DNA of 9,971 nucleotides, taken from contig NZMN01000064.1 in the NCBI GenBank assembly GCA_002694525.1, positions 1-9,971 on the forward strand, written 5' to 3'. A program made the translations under genes and the position numbers. The DNA comes from Methanobacteriota archaeon (GTDB lineage Archaea > Thermoplasmatota > Poseidoniia > Poseidoniales > Poseidoniaceae). This document shows, one piece after another, positions 1-9,241 of this stretch (the stretch's first letter is position 1; every line of letters begins with the position of its first letter). The notes beneath the pieces were generated by a model. The model saw nothing but the letters and a program-made list of their open reading frames with translations, was not told where the DNA came from and made no database searches.

Positions 1-2
1 AA

Positions 3-926
<924 letters not shown>

Positions 927-979
927 AGTTGAATCGATGACCACCTGTCAAAGAACGCTCTCCGAGTGGTACAACAGGT

Positions 980-1027
980 GCTTCGGGGCCAAGGCCCCGA
1001 GGCGCCTCCTTTCTCATGCCCGTTTTT
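980..1027 (+). terminator. Probable terminator: GC-rich hairpin followed by a T-run
   Basis: Bases 980-990 pair with 993-1003 (core CGGGGCC AA GGCCCCG; the innermost pair probably opens, leaving a four-base loop), and TTTTT follows at 1023-1027. It lies 54 nt after the stop of the first gene. A second 7-bp inverted repeat (CACCTGT 942-948, ACAGGTG 974-980) abuts it and shares base 980. Archaeal termination depends mainly on the T-run, which here is 20 nt past the stem, so the hairpin may instead protect a 3' end. Confidence 0.55.
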
Positions 1028-1052
1028 CATCACGTTCGGCGGAGCCCCTGGT

Positions 1053-1092
1053 TGCGGTTGATACGCAGATGGCTCAGTGATACGGAACCGCA
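1053..1092 (+). promoter_or_regulatory. Nested inverted and direct repeats upstream of the giant gene's promoter
   Basis: TGCGGTT at 1053-1059 is the exact reverse complement of AACCGCA at 1086-1092. Inside this pair TGATACG occurs twice in direct orientation (1059-1065 and 1078-1084). The block ends 14 nt before the TATA-like element, a usual place for an archaeal activator or repressor site. The function is inferred from position and symmetry only. Confidence 0.3.
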
Positions 1093-1106
1093 CATACGCG
1101 CCACGC

Positions 1107-1125
1107 CCTTGAAATAGGGTATTTC
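1107..1125 (+). promoter_or_regulatory. Candidate TATA-like promoter of the giant gene, overlapping a palindrome
   Basis: CCTTGAAATAGGG (1107-1119) contains the most TATA-like sequence in the intergenic stretch. GAAATA (1111-1116) and TATTTC (1120-1125) form a perfect 6-bp inverted repeat around GGG. A box centred near 1113 would start transcription near 1138-1140, giving a leader of about 15 nt to the ATG at 1154. The palindrome could be an operator that blocks TBP, or simply the box and its chance mirror. Similar CCTT-A-rich-GGG strings precede the next two genes. Confidence 0.45.
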
Positions 1126-1142
1126 GGTGGAAGAGCGATTAC

Positions 1143-1148
1143 GAGGTG
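1143..1148 (+). promoter_or_regulatory. Shine-Dalgarno site that sets the start of the giant gene
   Basis: GAGGTG is a six-base match to the archaeal consensus GGAGGTGAT, with five bases before the ATG at 1154. The longer GTG start at 1127 has no such site and lies before the predicted transcript start, so ATG 1154 is preferred. Confidence 0.65.
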
Positions 1149-1153
1149 CCCGT

Positions 1154-4100
1154 ATGCTGTCAAAACAACACACACAACACATTGAGGAGCGACAACGACT
1201 CTCCATGGCCATCACCATCGTCTTTTTGATGCTGGCCAGCAGTCTTCTCGCGCTTGTTCAGACCGTTCATGACGGTCCTGAAACCACCCAACAAACCCAA
1301 CTTGTCCAAGGCGGCAGCCTGGGCATGACGCCCGTTCAATCCACCGATCAGGGCGGACAGGGCAACTGGGACGGCGTTCACGACGCCGGGCTTGACCCAG
1401 CTCACGAGGCGCTCTCCAGCATGATGTGGACGGATCCCGGCGTTTCGTCGGGAATCATCGTCGATCTTTCGGTCCTTGAAGCCGCCATTCCATCGTATTC
1501 CACCTTCCTCGAGGAAACCCGTGCGGGCGACCACGACAACGACGGCATCAACGATCTCGACGACCTTGACGACGACAACGACGGCATTTATGACCTTCTG
1601 GAGCGCTTCGACGGATGCTACGGCACGGACCCCTACGACCACGACAACGACGGCATCCTCGACCTGGACGATTGGGACGACGACAACGACGGCATCCTCG
1701 AAGGCCCCATCGATTACGATGCACTCGAAGCCCAAGGGCTTGATCCGCGCAACGTGTCAACGGACCGCTATCTCGACCCGTCGACCGTCCACCCTTGGAC
1801 CGGCGGTGCCGTTGGCAACTTCTACCTCGCCGACCAGAATCCGATGGACCACGACAACGACGGCGTCACCGACGAAGACAGCGACGGAGCAGGCCCCGGT
1901 CGCTACGACGAGGACGACGACAACGACGGTCGAATCGATCAGTTCACCTGGCCCTGCGACATCGACGCAGACGGAACGCCCGATTACTTTGACACCGACG
2001 ACGACAACGACGGCGTTCTCGACGTGAACGACGCTCACCCGTACGACGCCAGCATCCAAACGCTGATGTCCGACACGGCACCGTTGTACGATGCATCCCG
2101 TATCTGGACGTTCAACGAATACCGCGCATACTCGGGCGGTGTTGACTACGTTGACTGGGAGCGCAACCGCGTGAACGCCCCCGGTGCAAGCTCCAGTGGC
2201 TGGATTGGAAACCCTGCAGTGTTCCCAGGACCAGAGGGCGTTGCGTCGTTCAACGAAATCATCGACGGCGATTTGGACGGTGACGGCATTCCGAACTTCT
2301 TGGATCCGGACAACGACAACGACGGTACACCTGACTCTGCTGACACCGACGACGACAACGACGGCATCCTCGACATGGTTGACCCCGACGACGACAACGA
2401 CGGCATTTTGGACGCCTGCATTGAAATCGACACCAACGGCGACCAAACCAGCGACTACACCGGCTTGCGAAACGGCGCTGTGACCGGTGTCTCCATTTCC
2501 ACCGGCGGTGCAAACTACAACAGCGCAACCGACGTGGCAACCTCCACGCCGGGAAGCGGATCTGGCCTCACGGTGGACATCGTCGCAACCGGCGGCGCCA
2601 TCACGACAGCCACCATCAACCGTGGCGGCTCGGGCTACAACGTCGGCGACGAGGTCACCGTCTTCGGAGGCGATGCCAAGGGCAACCTGACCATCACCAG
2701 CGTCTCCTCGGCCGACTTCGAGGTCCCCGGTGCCGACGGCAACAACGACAACGTCATCGATTGCGAGATTGACTACGATTACGACCTCGACGATGACATC
2801 CGACGTGCGTTTGACCAGAACTACAACGGCGTTTACGACTGGCTTGACACGGACATGGGCGGCACGACCTCCCCCGACAACCTCGGCAACTTCGCCGTGG
2901 GTGGTGCCGACCGACCGTACGATCTGGACAACGACAACATCGAGAACGAAAACGATTCGTTCCCGCTTGATGCAGCCTCCGACGTCTCCACATGGAACTG
3001 CCCGACGCAAGCCAACCCAAACCCGGTCAACCCCGATCCACGCTGCCAAACCCGCCGAGCATCGTTCTCTCAATTCAACGATTGGGACGGCGACGGCATC
3101 AGCAACTGGGACGACGTCGACGACGACAACGACGGCATCATCGACGTGTTGGACATCGATTGGGACTGCGACCTTGACAACGACAACGACCTGCATCAAA
3201 TCAACGGTGGCTTGTATCGAGACGACGGGCCCAACGACGTCGATTCCGACATCGACGGCGACGGCCTTGAGAACAGCATCGACTGGGACGACGACAACGA
3301 CGGCATCTCTGACCTGTACGATCCCGATGACGGAAATTGCGGTGTCGTTGACTTTGACGCAACCGATGCGTTCCAAACCCCGTACTACCCGGTCAACGAC
3401 GGTGGCTCGCTCGACGGTTCTGCGGACGGCCAACTCTACGGCACCAACGCCACCGATTATTGGAACATGGTGTTCCACCACTACCCCTTCGCCGACGTCG
3501 TTCTGAACTACAACGGCTACGACGCGACCACCACGCCTCCAACGCCGGGCGTCGTGCCGGAGTTCTACTGGTTCATGTTCGCTCGGTGGTCGCCCTACAA
3601 CGGTGGCAACGACTGGGACATTGATTCCGACGGTGATTCGCTCATCAACGGACTCGATGTTGACCAGGATGCGGACGGCATGCCCGATTGGTGGGACCAG
3701 GACGAAGGTAACGACGGTATCTTGGACGTGAACGACATCAAGATGGGGGGTTCATTCAACATGACAACCTGCGGCTGGACCGCTGGTAATTTGGGCAGTG
3801 GATTTGTTTGTGGCTACAGCTATGCACTGGCGTTCAAAATGCCACTCAACGGCGTCAACGCTCAGTTCGGCTCGCCGTACTCGACACGCCCGGACGCATT
3901 TATCGATCAGGGCCCAACCACCGGAGGGCCATCGGGCAACTGGAGCTGCACGCCCGTCGAGGGCATCGGTTGTTGGCACTACGACTTCGGCGGGGACGGA
4001 ACCGTCGATTCGGCCATCAGTTACACCCAGATCACCGACAACCGTGACGCATTCATGACGTGGTTTGGTTTGCAAACCGGTATCTGGCAGTGGAATTCAG

Positions 4101-7100
4101 ACAACGGCCCCGAGGCCGACTTCCCCGATGAACTGGGTGCAGACCTTCTCAAGAACGACGTTGACGGCGACATCGACGGCGACTTCACCAATTCCACCAT
4201 CGATCTCGACGACGATTACGACGCCATCTTTGATTGGTTTGACGTTGATGACGACAACGACGGCGTGTGGGACTATTTCGAAGTGGACAGCAACTTTGAC
4301 TTCGACGACGACACCGGTCAAAACAACGGGAATTTCTTCACGGGTTCGAACTGCGACGACAACGATGACGACGGCAACGATGCCGACGCTGACGACGATG
4401 GATTCTACCAAGCCGTCTGGGATCAAGGCATCATGTCCCAAGGTCTGCGTTCGCCCAGCATCTACGACGTTGACAACGACAACGACGGCGTGCCCGACGG
4501 CGAAGACCCCGACGACGACAACGATGGACGCCTCGACGTTGACCAGGAACAGCTTCCCGGTTGCTTCTGGGGCGAAGAGCAATCCACGTGGGATCACGAC
4601 AACGACGGCATCCTGAACTGGGCCGACGACGACTGGGACGGCGACGGCCTCACCAACACAGCTGAACTTTTGGTGAGCATCACCGCACCGTTTGATCACG
4701 ACAACGATGGAACGCGCGACGACATCGATGAAGACGACGATGAGGACGGCATGCACGATGAGGACGAGGTCCTGCTCTGGCCCACTCGATTTGACAGGAA
4801 CTCCACGAACCCGTGGGACCACGACGACTTCGGAAACGGCGAAGGTATTGCCAACCCCACCGATCCGTCCACCGGTCCGGACGCCATTGACAACGACGAT
4901 GACAACGACACACGGACCGACGTTGATTTCGATCAGGTTGAAGACGCTGATTTGACGTCGGATTGGGACAGCGACAACGACGGCCGATTGGATGCCGACG
5001 ACAAACCACCAACGTACATCACGCTCAACCTCCCCGACAATCTGTGGCTTGACGCCCAGAGTCCGACCATCTTTGCCGGCCATGTGGACTGGTTGAACCC
5101 CATCACCGCCGTGGTTGAGCCTGCACCTCAAATGCCCGTGCAGGTTCACATCGAATGGACGTCCAACAACACCACGGCCATCGAGACCATCGACGTGCTC
5201 ACGAATGCGGCAGGAAACTTCAGCGTTGGACAGTTCCTTTACCCTGAGGACCTCACGGTGGGCGACAACACCACCTATCGAGTCTACGCAGAGGTGACGG
5301 AGATGTTTGCGTTCAACGGCAACGAGTCGCAATCGTACTTTGTCGGTGCTGAAGCCAACATGACGGTTGATTACTCGGCATGGACCTACTTCCGTAGCGA
5401 CGAGCAACCCTTCTGGCTCGACTTCAAGGCGCACTACGCCGCAGACTGGGATCGCGGGTTGTTCGACAACCGCATCAAGAATTCTCCCATCACCTTCTCC
5501 ATCTTTGGTGGACTGTTCGGCAACTTCACCGAACCGACCAATTTCACCGGATTGGGCAACAACGGGTACCGTACAGACGCATCAGGCTGGGCTTCCTTGA
5601 CCTTCGTGCAGGACTTGGGCATCAGTGGAACATGGAAACAGGTTCAGTGGAATTCGACCGCCGACAACGGCCAGGGACAGATTCCCGGAGGCTACGAAGA
5701 GATTGCTTGGAACGACTTGACCAAACAACACGATGTCGTCCTCGACGGCAACGGCGACGTCCTTCGCTACAACTACACCAACACCAGTCTGCCGGCCGGG
5801 GACATCGAAATCATTGCGCGCGTCTCACCGGAGCTGGCAAACGAATGGCCGTTCCCGTATTTGCACGGCGATCAAGCCGAACCGTTCTCCGTTCGCATCA
5901 TGCATCGCATGAACATCGAAGGAACGCTCATCCTCGACGGGTTGAGCCCGATTTACTACTACGATGCCACCGTCAACAACGGTGACGGCACCTTCGGCGA
6001 CTGGTCGACCTTGTTCCATCAGCCTGCGCTCGATAACGCTGGCGTTGACTACAACGACGTGGCCGCTTTCAAGCCCTACCCGAAGTCGTGGGACGGTACG
6101 CCGACCGGCCTGACCGGTCAAGCAGCAGCGCTGCGTCCGTTCCTCGGGGCCAACGGTACGCACTGGTTCATCGCACTGGTGAACGGCGGAGACAGCAATT
6201 TGCCGCCGTGCGGACCCGTGGATCGAACCGACCCGAACAGCCCCGTGCGCTGCGAGATTGTTCCTGAAATGAACACCGGGGAATCCCTCCAAGTCATCGG
6301 AAAGGTCACCAACCGAACCAACGATCCGTGGGACCAGGACCCCATCGCACTCCAGGTGGACGTTGACAAGAACGGACAATTCCTCGGAGCGGGCGAAACG
6401 GCTTACACCCAGCGTCCGATCATGAAGGACGGCGACGCAGCGTACGATTACAACTGGTCGTGGTACAGTCAGTACGGCTCGGGCACCTACGGCCTTCGCG
6501 TTGACTTCACCAACTCCGCCTACTACTTCACCGGAAACTCGTCGACGCTTGCACCGACGGGCGCTTACATCAACGTGACCGTGGTTGGTACCACCGACTT
6601 CCAAACGACTTCGCTGCCTCGCCTCTATCGAAACACCAACACCACCATTCAGGCTAAGCTGGTCGACAACTCCCTCCAGCCTGTCCGCAATGCGGCGGTC
6701 AACTACACGTGGTCGTTCGACGGGCGAACGGGCGTCAACTTCACCGACAACAACGGTTTCTTCGAAATTCCGTTCAACGTTTCGGCCACCGACGCTCTGG
6801 GCAACTTCACGCTGCAGTTCGAGTACGCCGGGACATCGTTGCTGAAAGGCACCACCGTGTCGCAATCGGTGTGGGTTGTTTCCCGCACCTACATGCAGGT
6901 CATCTCAACCGAGGACAATCTGCGGCGATCGGGAGACAAATGGGACTTCACCGCACAGGTTTCCGACGACAACAAGACGGCGGTCCGGGATGCGGGAGGA
7001 ACGGCCCTATCGGGCGGTGAAACACCGTACGGTGGCTTGGTTGACGTCATCTTTGAAGGAACCGATTTCCAAGGAACCCTTCACAGGCAAGTGGTGGCCA

Positions 7101-9241
7101 CGCTGGCTCCAAACGCAGGTGTCATCTCGCTGCCTGAGGTTGAGCCGGACGGTTCCCATCTCTGTTTCTACGACGGCAACGGCGACGGGACGCCTGACCG
7201 GGACGTTGACGGCGACGGGTTGGAGGTTGAGGAATCGATTGGATGCTTGAAGTCCAACATCTCCCCGCTCAACCCGTCTCTTCTCCGAGCCGATCCCGAG
7301 TCCTTCCTCCCCGATGGTTTCGGACCGGTCAACGTTATTCTGCGGTTCCAGGAAACCCTCCCCAACGAGGGGTGCCAGCCGCTTGACGTGACCTACCTTG
7401 GTATTCAGGGTGCGTGGGACCCGTGCACGTCGGTTCCGGGCAACGACCACTTCCGTCTGACCATGACCAACAACGCCAACGGCTTCAACCTCATTGGTCG
7501 AACCGTTATGACGGTCGACGATCAAATCGTTTACACCAGCGAAATCGATCCTCTGACGGGTGAAGTTGTTCCCAAGCCGATGATCGTCACCGGCCAGCTG
7601 AGCGACGAATTGGGCGTGAACCTGACCGACCGAAGCATCCGCGTGAACTACGAGATGGTCAACGGTCAAACCGGACCCGTCGCTTGTCAGTCGGGCACCA
7701 CCAACATTGACGGTTTCTTCGCCATCACCTGTCCACTCTCGGACGTCATGGCAGGGAAGGCCAAGGTCACGGTGTCCTACTCTGCGTACGACAACAACGA
7801 CGCTTATCGCTACGAGAACAGGACCGTTCAAACCGAATTTGACGTGTTCTCCAACTCCACGTTGCAAATCACCGAAGTTGGACCGTTCAAATCCAGCGTG
7901 GACCAGTACGTTGCACCAAACGGCTCTCGATACCCGGTGCTGTACCTCAAGGAATCGTTCCACATTGACGCCTTCCTCGCACAGTCCAACGGGCAAGCGG
8001 TTGGCGGCAAGTGCCTCAACATCTACATGGACCGCGATGAAAACGTTCGACCGCTCGCCACCGTGCGCACCAGCGACATCGACGGCACCGTTGAATGGTT
8101 CAGCGGCGATCCGCAACAGAACCCCACGCTGCGAGGTGTGGAAACCACCGGCGGTAAGCTGGAAGGGTTCCGAACGCTCCGCGTGGCGTTTGAGCCCGAC
8201 CGAAACATTCCCGGTGGTTGCGACAAGGACAGCAGCAACGCACTGAACGGTTCCGCAATGGACATCGAAGTGCTTGTACGTTCCAGGGTCGACCTCCAAG
8301 TCAAGCAGACGTGGAGCAACAGCGGCGCAAACGGAGCCGACGAGGGCGACCTCATTTACGGCGAAATCGCACTGCTTCGAGATCGACTGGATCTGGCCGT
8401 AGAGAACGAGGAAGTCATCTTCGCCTACGAGTTCTTCGACACCGAATCCGGAAATTGGGTGGTCTCGGATCTGAACAACAAGACCCGAACCAACGAGCAG
8501 GGAACCGCCTCTTTCGAGTGGTCCTTCGTCGGCCGGAGCTGTGACGGTACCGAGTGCACCGGCGAGTGGCGCATCACGGCGTACTACCCCGGTTCAACCT
8601 ATTTCGCAGCGTCTCAGAACAACATCACGCATGAAATCACGTACAAGAAGGCCGATGCCCTTGGCGCTTCCAGCGGTTTGTTCTCTCCGGGCAACCTCAT
8701 CGGTTTCGCCGTCATCCTCATGGCGCTTCTGATCGCCGGAGCCATCTACTACCAGCGCGTGCAACAGCAGCGCCAAGTTCAGGCTTTGCGGGGCATTCTG
8801 ACCGATGCCATGATGCAGTTGGAGGCCAGCAACGAGTACATCGCAGCCATCTTCGACTGCTACAAGAGCCTCGTGAAGCATTTCCGAAAGTACGGCTTCA
8901 TGAAGAAGGTCTACGAAACGGCGCGTGAGTTCGAAGCGGCGGTTCGCACGGCGTTCAACATGGTGCCGGCCGATCAGCTGGACGACTTCCTGTCGATCTT
9001 CGAAGAGGCCCGATACTCCGAGCACACCATCGATGCAACCCATCGAGACCGTGCCATGCAGACCCTCGGGGCCATCACCAACTCGTTGACCATGTCGCTG
9101 GGTGAGGAAGCCGTTGTGAAGCGAATCGACACTTCCAGCATTTACGACAACCTGACCAAGGCGGGCGAATTCGTCGCAGCCGACGGCACGGTGCGTCAAG
9201 CAGGCATCGTCGAGGGCGAAGGCACCGACTTCAAAATTTGA
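1154..9241 (+). CDS. Giant membrane-anchored calcium-repeat/Ig-like surface protein with DUF4129-like cytoplasmic tail
   Basis: This 2695-aa protein is probably exposed on the cell surface. Seen in order (ATG 1154 numbering): a charged N-terminus (EERQR) and a hydrophobic segment at ~16-35 (signal peptide or anchor); a Gln/Gly/Thr linker; about thirty DxDxDG-type calcium loops at ~126-1283, interrupted by longer segments, one of them phage-like (443-521); then Ig-like segments to ~2500 with recurring T(D/N)xxG turns; a transmembrane helix at 2515-2533; and a cytoplasmic tail to 2695 with TAREF and EEARYS motifs resembling DUF4129. By eye there are over 25 N-x-S/T sequons, mostly in the Ig-like half, and about 26 ectodomain Cys, which fits a glycosylated, disulfide-bonded exterior. 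An in-frame TAG at 1115-1117 limits the start to GTG 1127 or ATG 1154; the latter has the ribosome site. The function is inferred: adhesin, wall stalk or receptor. No enzymatic domain was recognised. Confidence 0.93.
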   Translation: MLSKQHTQHIEERQRLSMAITIVFLMLASSLLALVQTVHDGPETTQQTQLVQGGSLGMTPVQSTDQGGQGNWDGVHDAGLDPAHEALSSMMWTDPGVSSGIIVDLSVLEAAIPSYSTFLEETRAGDHDNDGINDLDDLDDDNDGIYDLLERFDGCYGTDPYDHDNDGILDLDDWDDDNDGILEGPIDYDALEAQGLDPRNVSTDRYLDPSTVHPWTGGAVGNFYLADQNPMDHDNDGVTDEDSDGAGPGRYDEDDDNDGRIDQFTWPCDIDADGTPDYFDTDDDNDGVLDVNDAHPYDASIQTLMSDTAPLYDASRIWTFNEYRAYSGGVDYVDWERNRVNAPGASSSGWIGNPAVFPGPEGVASFNEIIDGDLDGDGIPNFLDPDNDNDGTPDSADTDDDNDGILDMVDPDDDNDGILDACIEIDTNGDQTSDYTGLRNGAVTGVSISTGGANYNSATDVATSTPGSGSGLTVDIVATGGAITTATINRGGSGYNVGDEVTVFGGDAKGNLTITSVSSADFEVPGADGNNDNVIDCEIDYDYDLDDDIRRAFDQNYNGVYDWLDTDMGGTTSPDNLGNFAVGGADRPYDLDNDNIENENDSFPLDAASDVSTWNCPTQANPNPVNPDPRCQTRRASFSQFNDWDGDGISNWDDVDDDNDGIIDVLDIDWDCDLDNDNDLHQINGGLYRDDGPNDVDSDIDGDGLENSIDWDDDNDGISDLYDPDDGNCGVVDFDATDAFQTPYYPVNDGGSLDGSADGQLYGTNATDYWNMVFHHYPFADVVLNYNGYDATTTPPTPGVVPEFYWFMFARWSPYNGGNDWDIDSDGDSLINGLDVDQDADGMPDWWDQDEGNDGILDVNDIKMGGSFNMTTCGWTAGNLGSGFVCGYSYALAFKMPLNGVNAQFGSPYSTRPDAFIDQGPTTGGPSGNWSCTPVEGIGCWHYDFGGDGTVDSAISYTQITDNRDAFMTWFGLQTGIWQWNSDNGPEADFPDELGADLLKNDVDGDIDGDFTNSTIDLDDDYDAIFDWFDVDDDNDGVWDYFEVDSNFDFDDDTGQNNGNFFTGSNCDDNDDDGNDADADDDGFYQAVWDQGIMSQGLRSPSIYDVDNDNDGVPDGEDPDDDNDGRLDVDQEQLPGCFWGEEQSTWDHDNDGILNWADDDWDGDGLTNTAELLVSITAPFDHDNDGTRDDIDEDDDEDGMHDEDEVLLWPTRFDRNSTNPWDHDDFGNGEGIANPTDPSTGPDAIDNDDDNDTRTDVDFDQVEDADLTSDWDSDNDGRLDADDKPPTYITLNLPDNLWLDAQSPTIFAGHVDWLNPITAVVEPAPQMPVQVHIEWTSNNTTAIETIDVLTNAAGNFSVGQFLYPEDLTVGDNTTYRVYAEVTEMFAFNGNESQSYFVGAEANMTVDYSAWTYFRSDEQPFWLDFKAHYAADWDRGLFDNRIKNSPITFSIFGGLFGNFTEPTNFTGLGNNGYRTDASGWASLTFVQDLGISGTWKQVQWNSTADNGQGQIPGGYEEIAWNDLTKQHDVVLDGNGDVLRYNYTNTSLPAGDIEIIARVSPELANEWPFPYLHGDQAEPFSVRIMHRMNIEGTLILDGLSPIYYYDATVNNGDGTFGDWSTLFHQPALDNAGVDYNDVAAFKPYPKSWDGTPTGLTGQAAALRPFLGANGTHWFIALVNGGDSNLPPCGPVDRTDPNSPVRCEIVPEMNTGESLQVIGKVTNRTNDPWDQDPIALQVDVDKNGQFLGAGETAYTQRPIMKDGDAAYDYNWSWYSQYGSGTYGLRVDFTNSAYYFTGNSSTLAPTGAYINVTVVGTTDFQTTSLPRLYRNTNTTIQAKLVDNSLQPVRNAAVNYTWSFDGRTGVNFTDNNGFFEIPFNVSATDALGNFTLQFEYAGTSLLKGTTVSQSVWVVSRTYMQVISTEDNLRRSGDKWDFTAQVSDDNKTAVRDAGGTALSGGETPYGGLVDVIFEGTDFQGTLHRQVVATLAPNAGVISLPEVEPDGSHLCFYDGNGDGTPDRDVDGDGLEVEESIGCLKSNISPLNPSLLRADPESFLPDGFGPVNVILRFQETLPNEGCQPLDVTYLGIQGAWDPCTSVPGNDHFRLTMTNNANGFNLIGRTVMTVDDQIVYTSEIDPLTGEVVPKPMIVTGQLSDELGVNLTDRSIRVNYEMVNGQTGPVACQSGTTNIDGFFAITCPLSDVMAGKAKVTVSYSAYDNNDAYRYENRTVQTEFDVFSNSTLQITEVGPFKSSVDQYVAPNGSRYPVLYLKESFHIDAFLAQSNGQAVGGKCLNIYMDRDENVRPLATVRTSDIDGTVEWFSGDPQQNPTLRGVETTGGKLEGFRTLRVAFEPDRNIPGGCDKDSSNALNGSAMDIEVLVRSRVDLQVKQTWSNSGANGADEGDLIYGEIALLRDRLDLAVENEEVIFAYEFFDTESGNWVVSDLNNKTRTNEQGTASFEWSFVGRSCDGTECTGEWRITAYYPGSTYFAASQNNITHEITYKKADALGASSGLFSPGNLIGFAVILMALLIAGAIYYQRVQQQRQVQALRGILTDAMMQLEASNEYIAAIFDCYKSLVKHFRKYGFMKKVYETAREFEAAVRTAFNMVPADQLDDFLSIFEEARYSEHTIDATHRDRAMQTLGAITNSLTMSLGEEAVVKRIDTSSIYDNLTKAGEFVAADGTVRQAGIVEGEGTDFKI
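1529..5002 (+). repeat. Calcium-loop (thrombospondin type 3-like) region of the giant protein
   Basis: Loops such as DHDNDGIND, DDDNDGILD, DWDGDGISN and DSDNDGRLD recur about thirty times, often in pairs joined by a Trp- or Leu-containing link (DLDDLDDDNDG, DDWDDDNDG). They are broken by longer non-repeat inserts near 2036-2262, 2440-2720, 3345-3610 and 3740-4150. GAC/AAC codons dominate, giving strong 3-nt periodicity and several DNA stretches over 20 nt that are identical to one another. Confidence 0.85.
2480..2717 (+). other. Embedded Gly-rich 'GSGY..GD' module resembling phage structural-protein repeats
   Basis: This coding segment (residues ~443-521) has a composition unlike the surrounding acidic loops. 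It reads VTGVSISTGGANYN, then GSGSGLTVDIVATGGAITT, then INRGGSGYNVGDEVTVFGG. From memory, similar alternations of GGSGY, GD.VTV.GG and GGAIT are common in tail-fibre and other structural proteins of marine cyanophages and in some marine bacterial surface proteins. It is probably a small beta-rich insert. The resemblance is recognition by eye, not a search result. Confidence 0.5.
5006..8650 (+). other. Ig-like, sequon-rich region of the giant protein
   Basis: After the last Asp loop the composition changes to beta-sandwich style. A turn T(D/N)xxG followed by a hydrophobic strand occurs at 5201 (TNAAGNF), 5573 (TDASGWA), 6743 (TDNNGFF), 7700 (TNIDGFF) and 8489 (TNEQGTA), with a variant at 8069 (TSDIDGTV). 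This turn is typical of bacterial Ig-like and carboxypeptidase-regulatory-like folds. The first and last close pairs are 124 and 123 codons apart, which fits single domains. N-x-S/T sequons are dense here. Exact domain borders cannot be set by eye. Confidence 0.6.
8696..9238 (+). other. Transmembrane helix and DUF4129-like cytoplasmic tail of the giant protein
   Basis: The helix LIGFAVILMALLIAGAIYY (8696-8752) is followed by the basic stretch QRVQQQRQ, so by the positive-inside rule the tail is cytoplasmic. The tail has IAAIFDCYKSLVKHFRKYGF, then ETAREFEAAV, then FEEARYSEH (Ala of ARYS at 9008). The order tyrosine/basic helix, T-x-x-EF, then ARYS resembles DUF4129, a helical domain best known at the C-terminus of transglutaminase-like membrane proteins. 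No transglutaminase catalytic domain was recognised here. Confidence 0.6.

Noticed and set aside
1070..1079. tRNA D-arm-like string TGGCTCAGT
   Set aside because: There is no matching T-arm, anticodon stem or acceptor stem around it.
1127..1153. GTG 1127 as the start of the giant gene
   Set aside because: There is no Shine-Dalgarno site before it, and the predicted transcript start (~1139) lies after it; ATG 1154 has GAGGTG at good spacing.
2440..2720. Possible frameshift or insertion element where the repeat composition breaks
   Set aside because: The frame stays open with sensible sequence on both sides and there are no flanking terminal repeats or transposase.
1757..3481. Long antisense open frame (and similar ones at 411-944 and 4097-5434)
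   Set aside because: These are the mirror of GAC/AAC-rich repeats: the opposite strand reads GTC/GTT, giving implausible Val-rich proteins with runs such as VVVVV. The sense frame has the recognisable domains.
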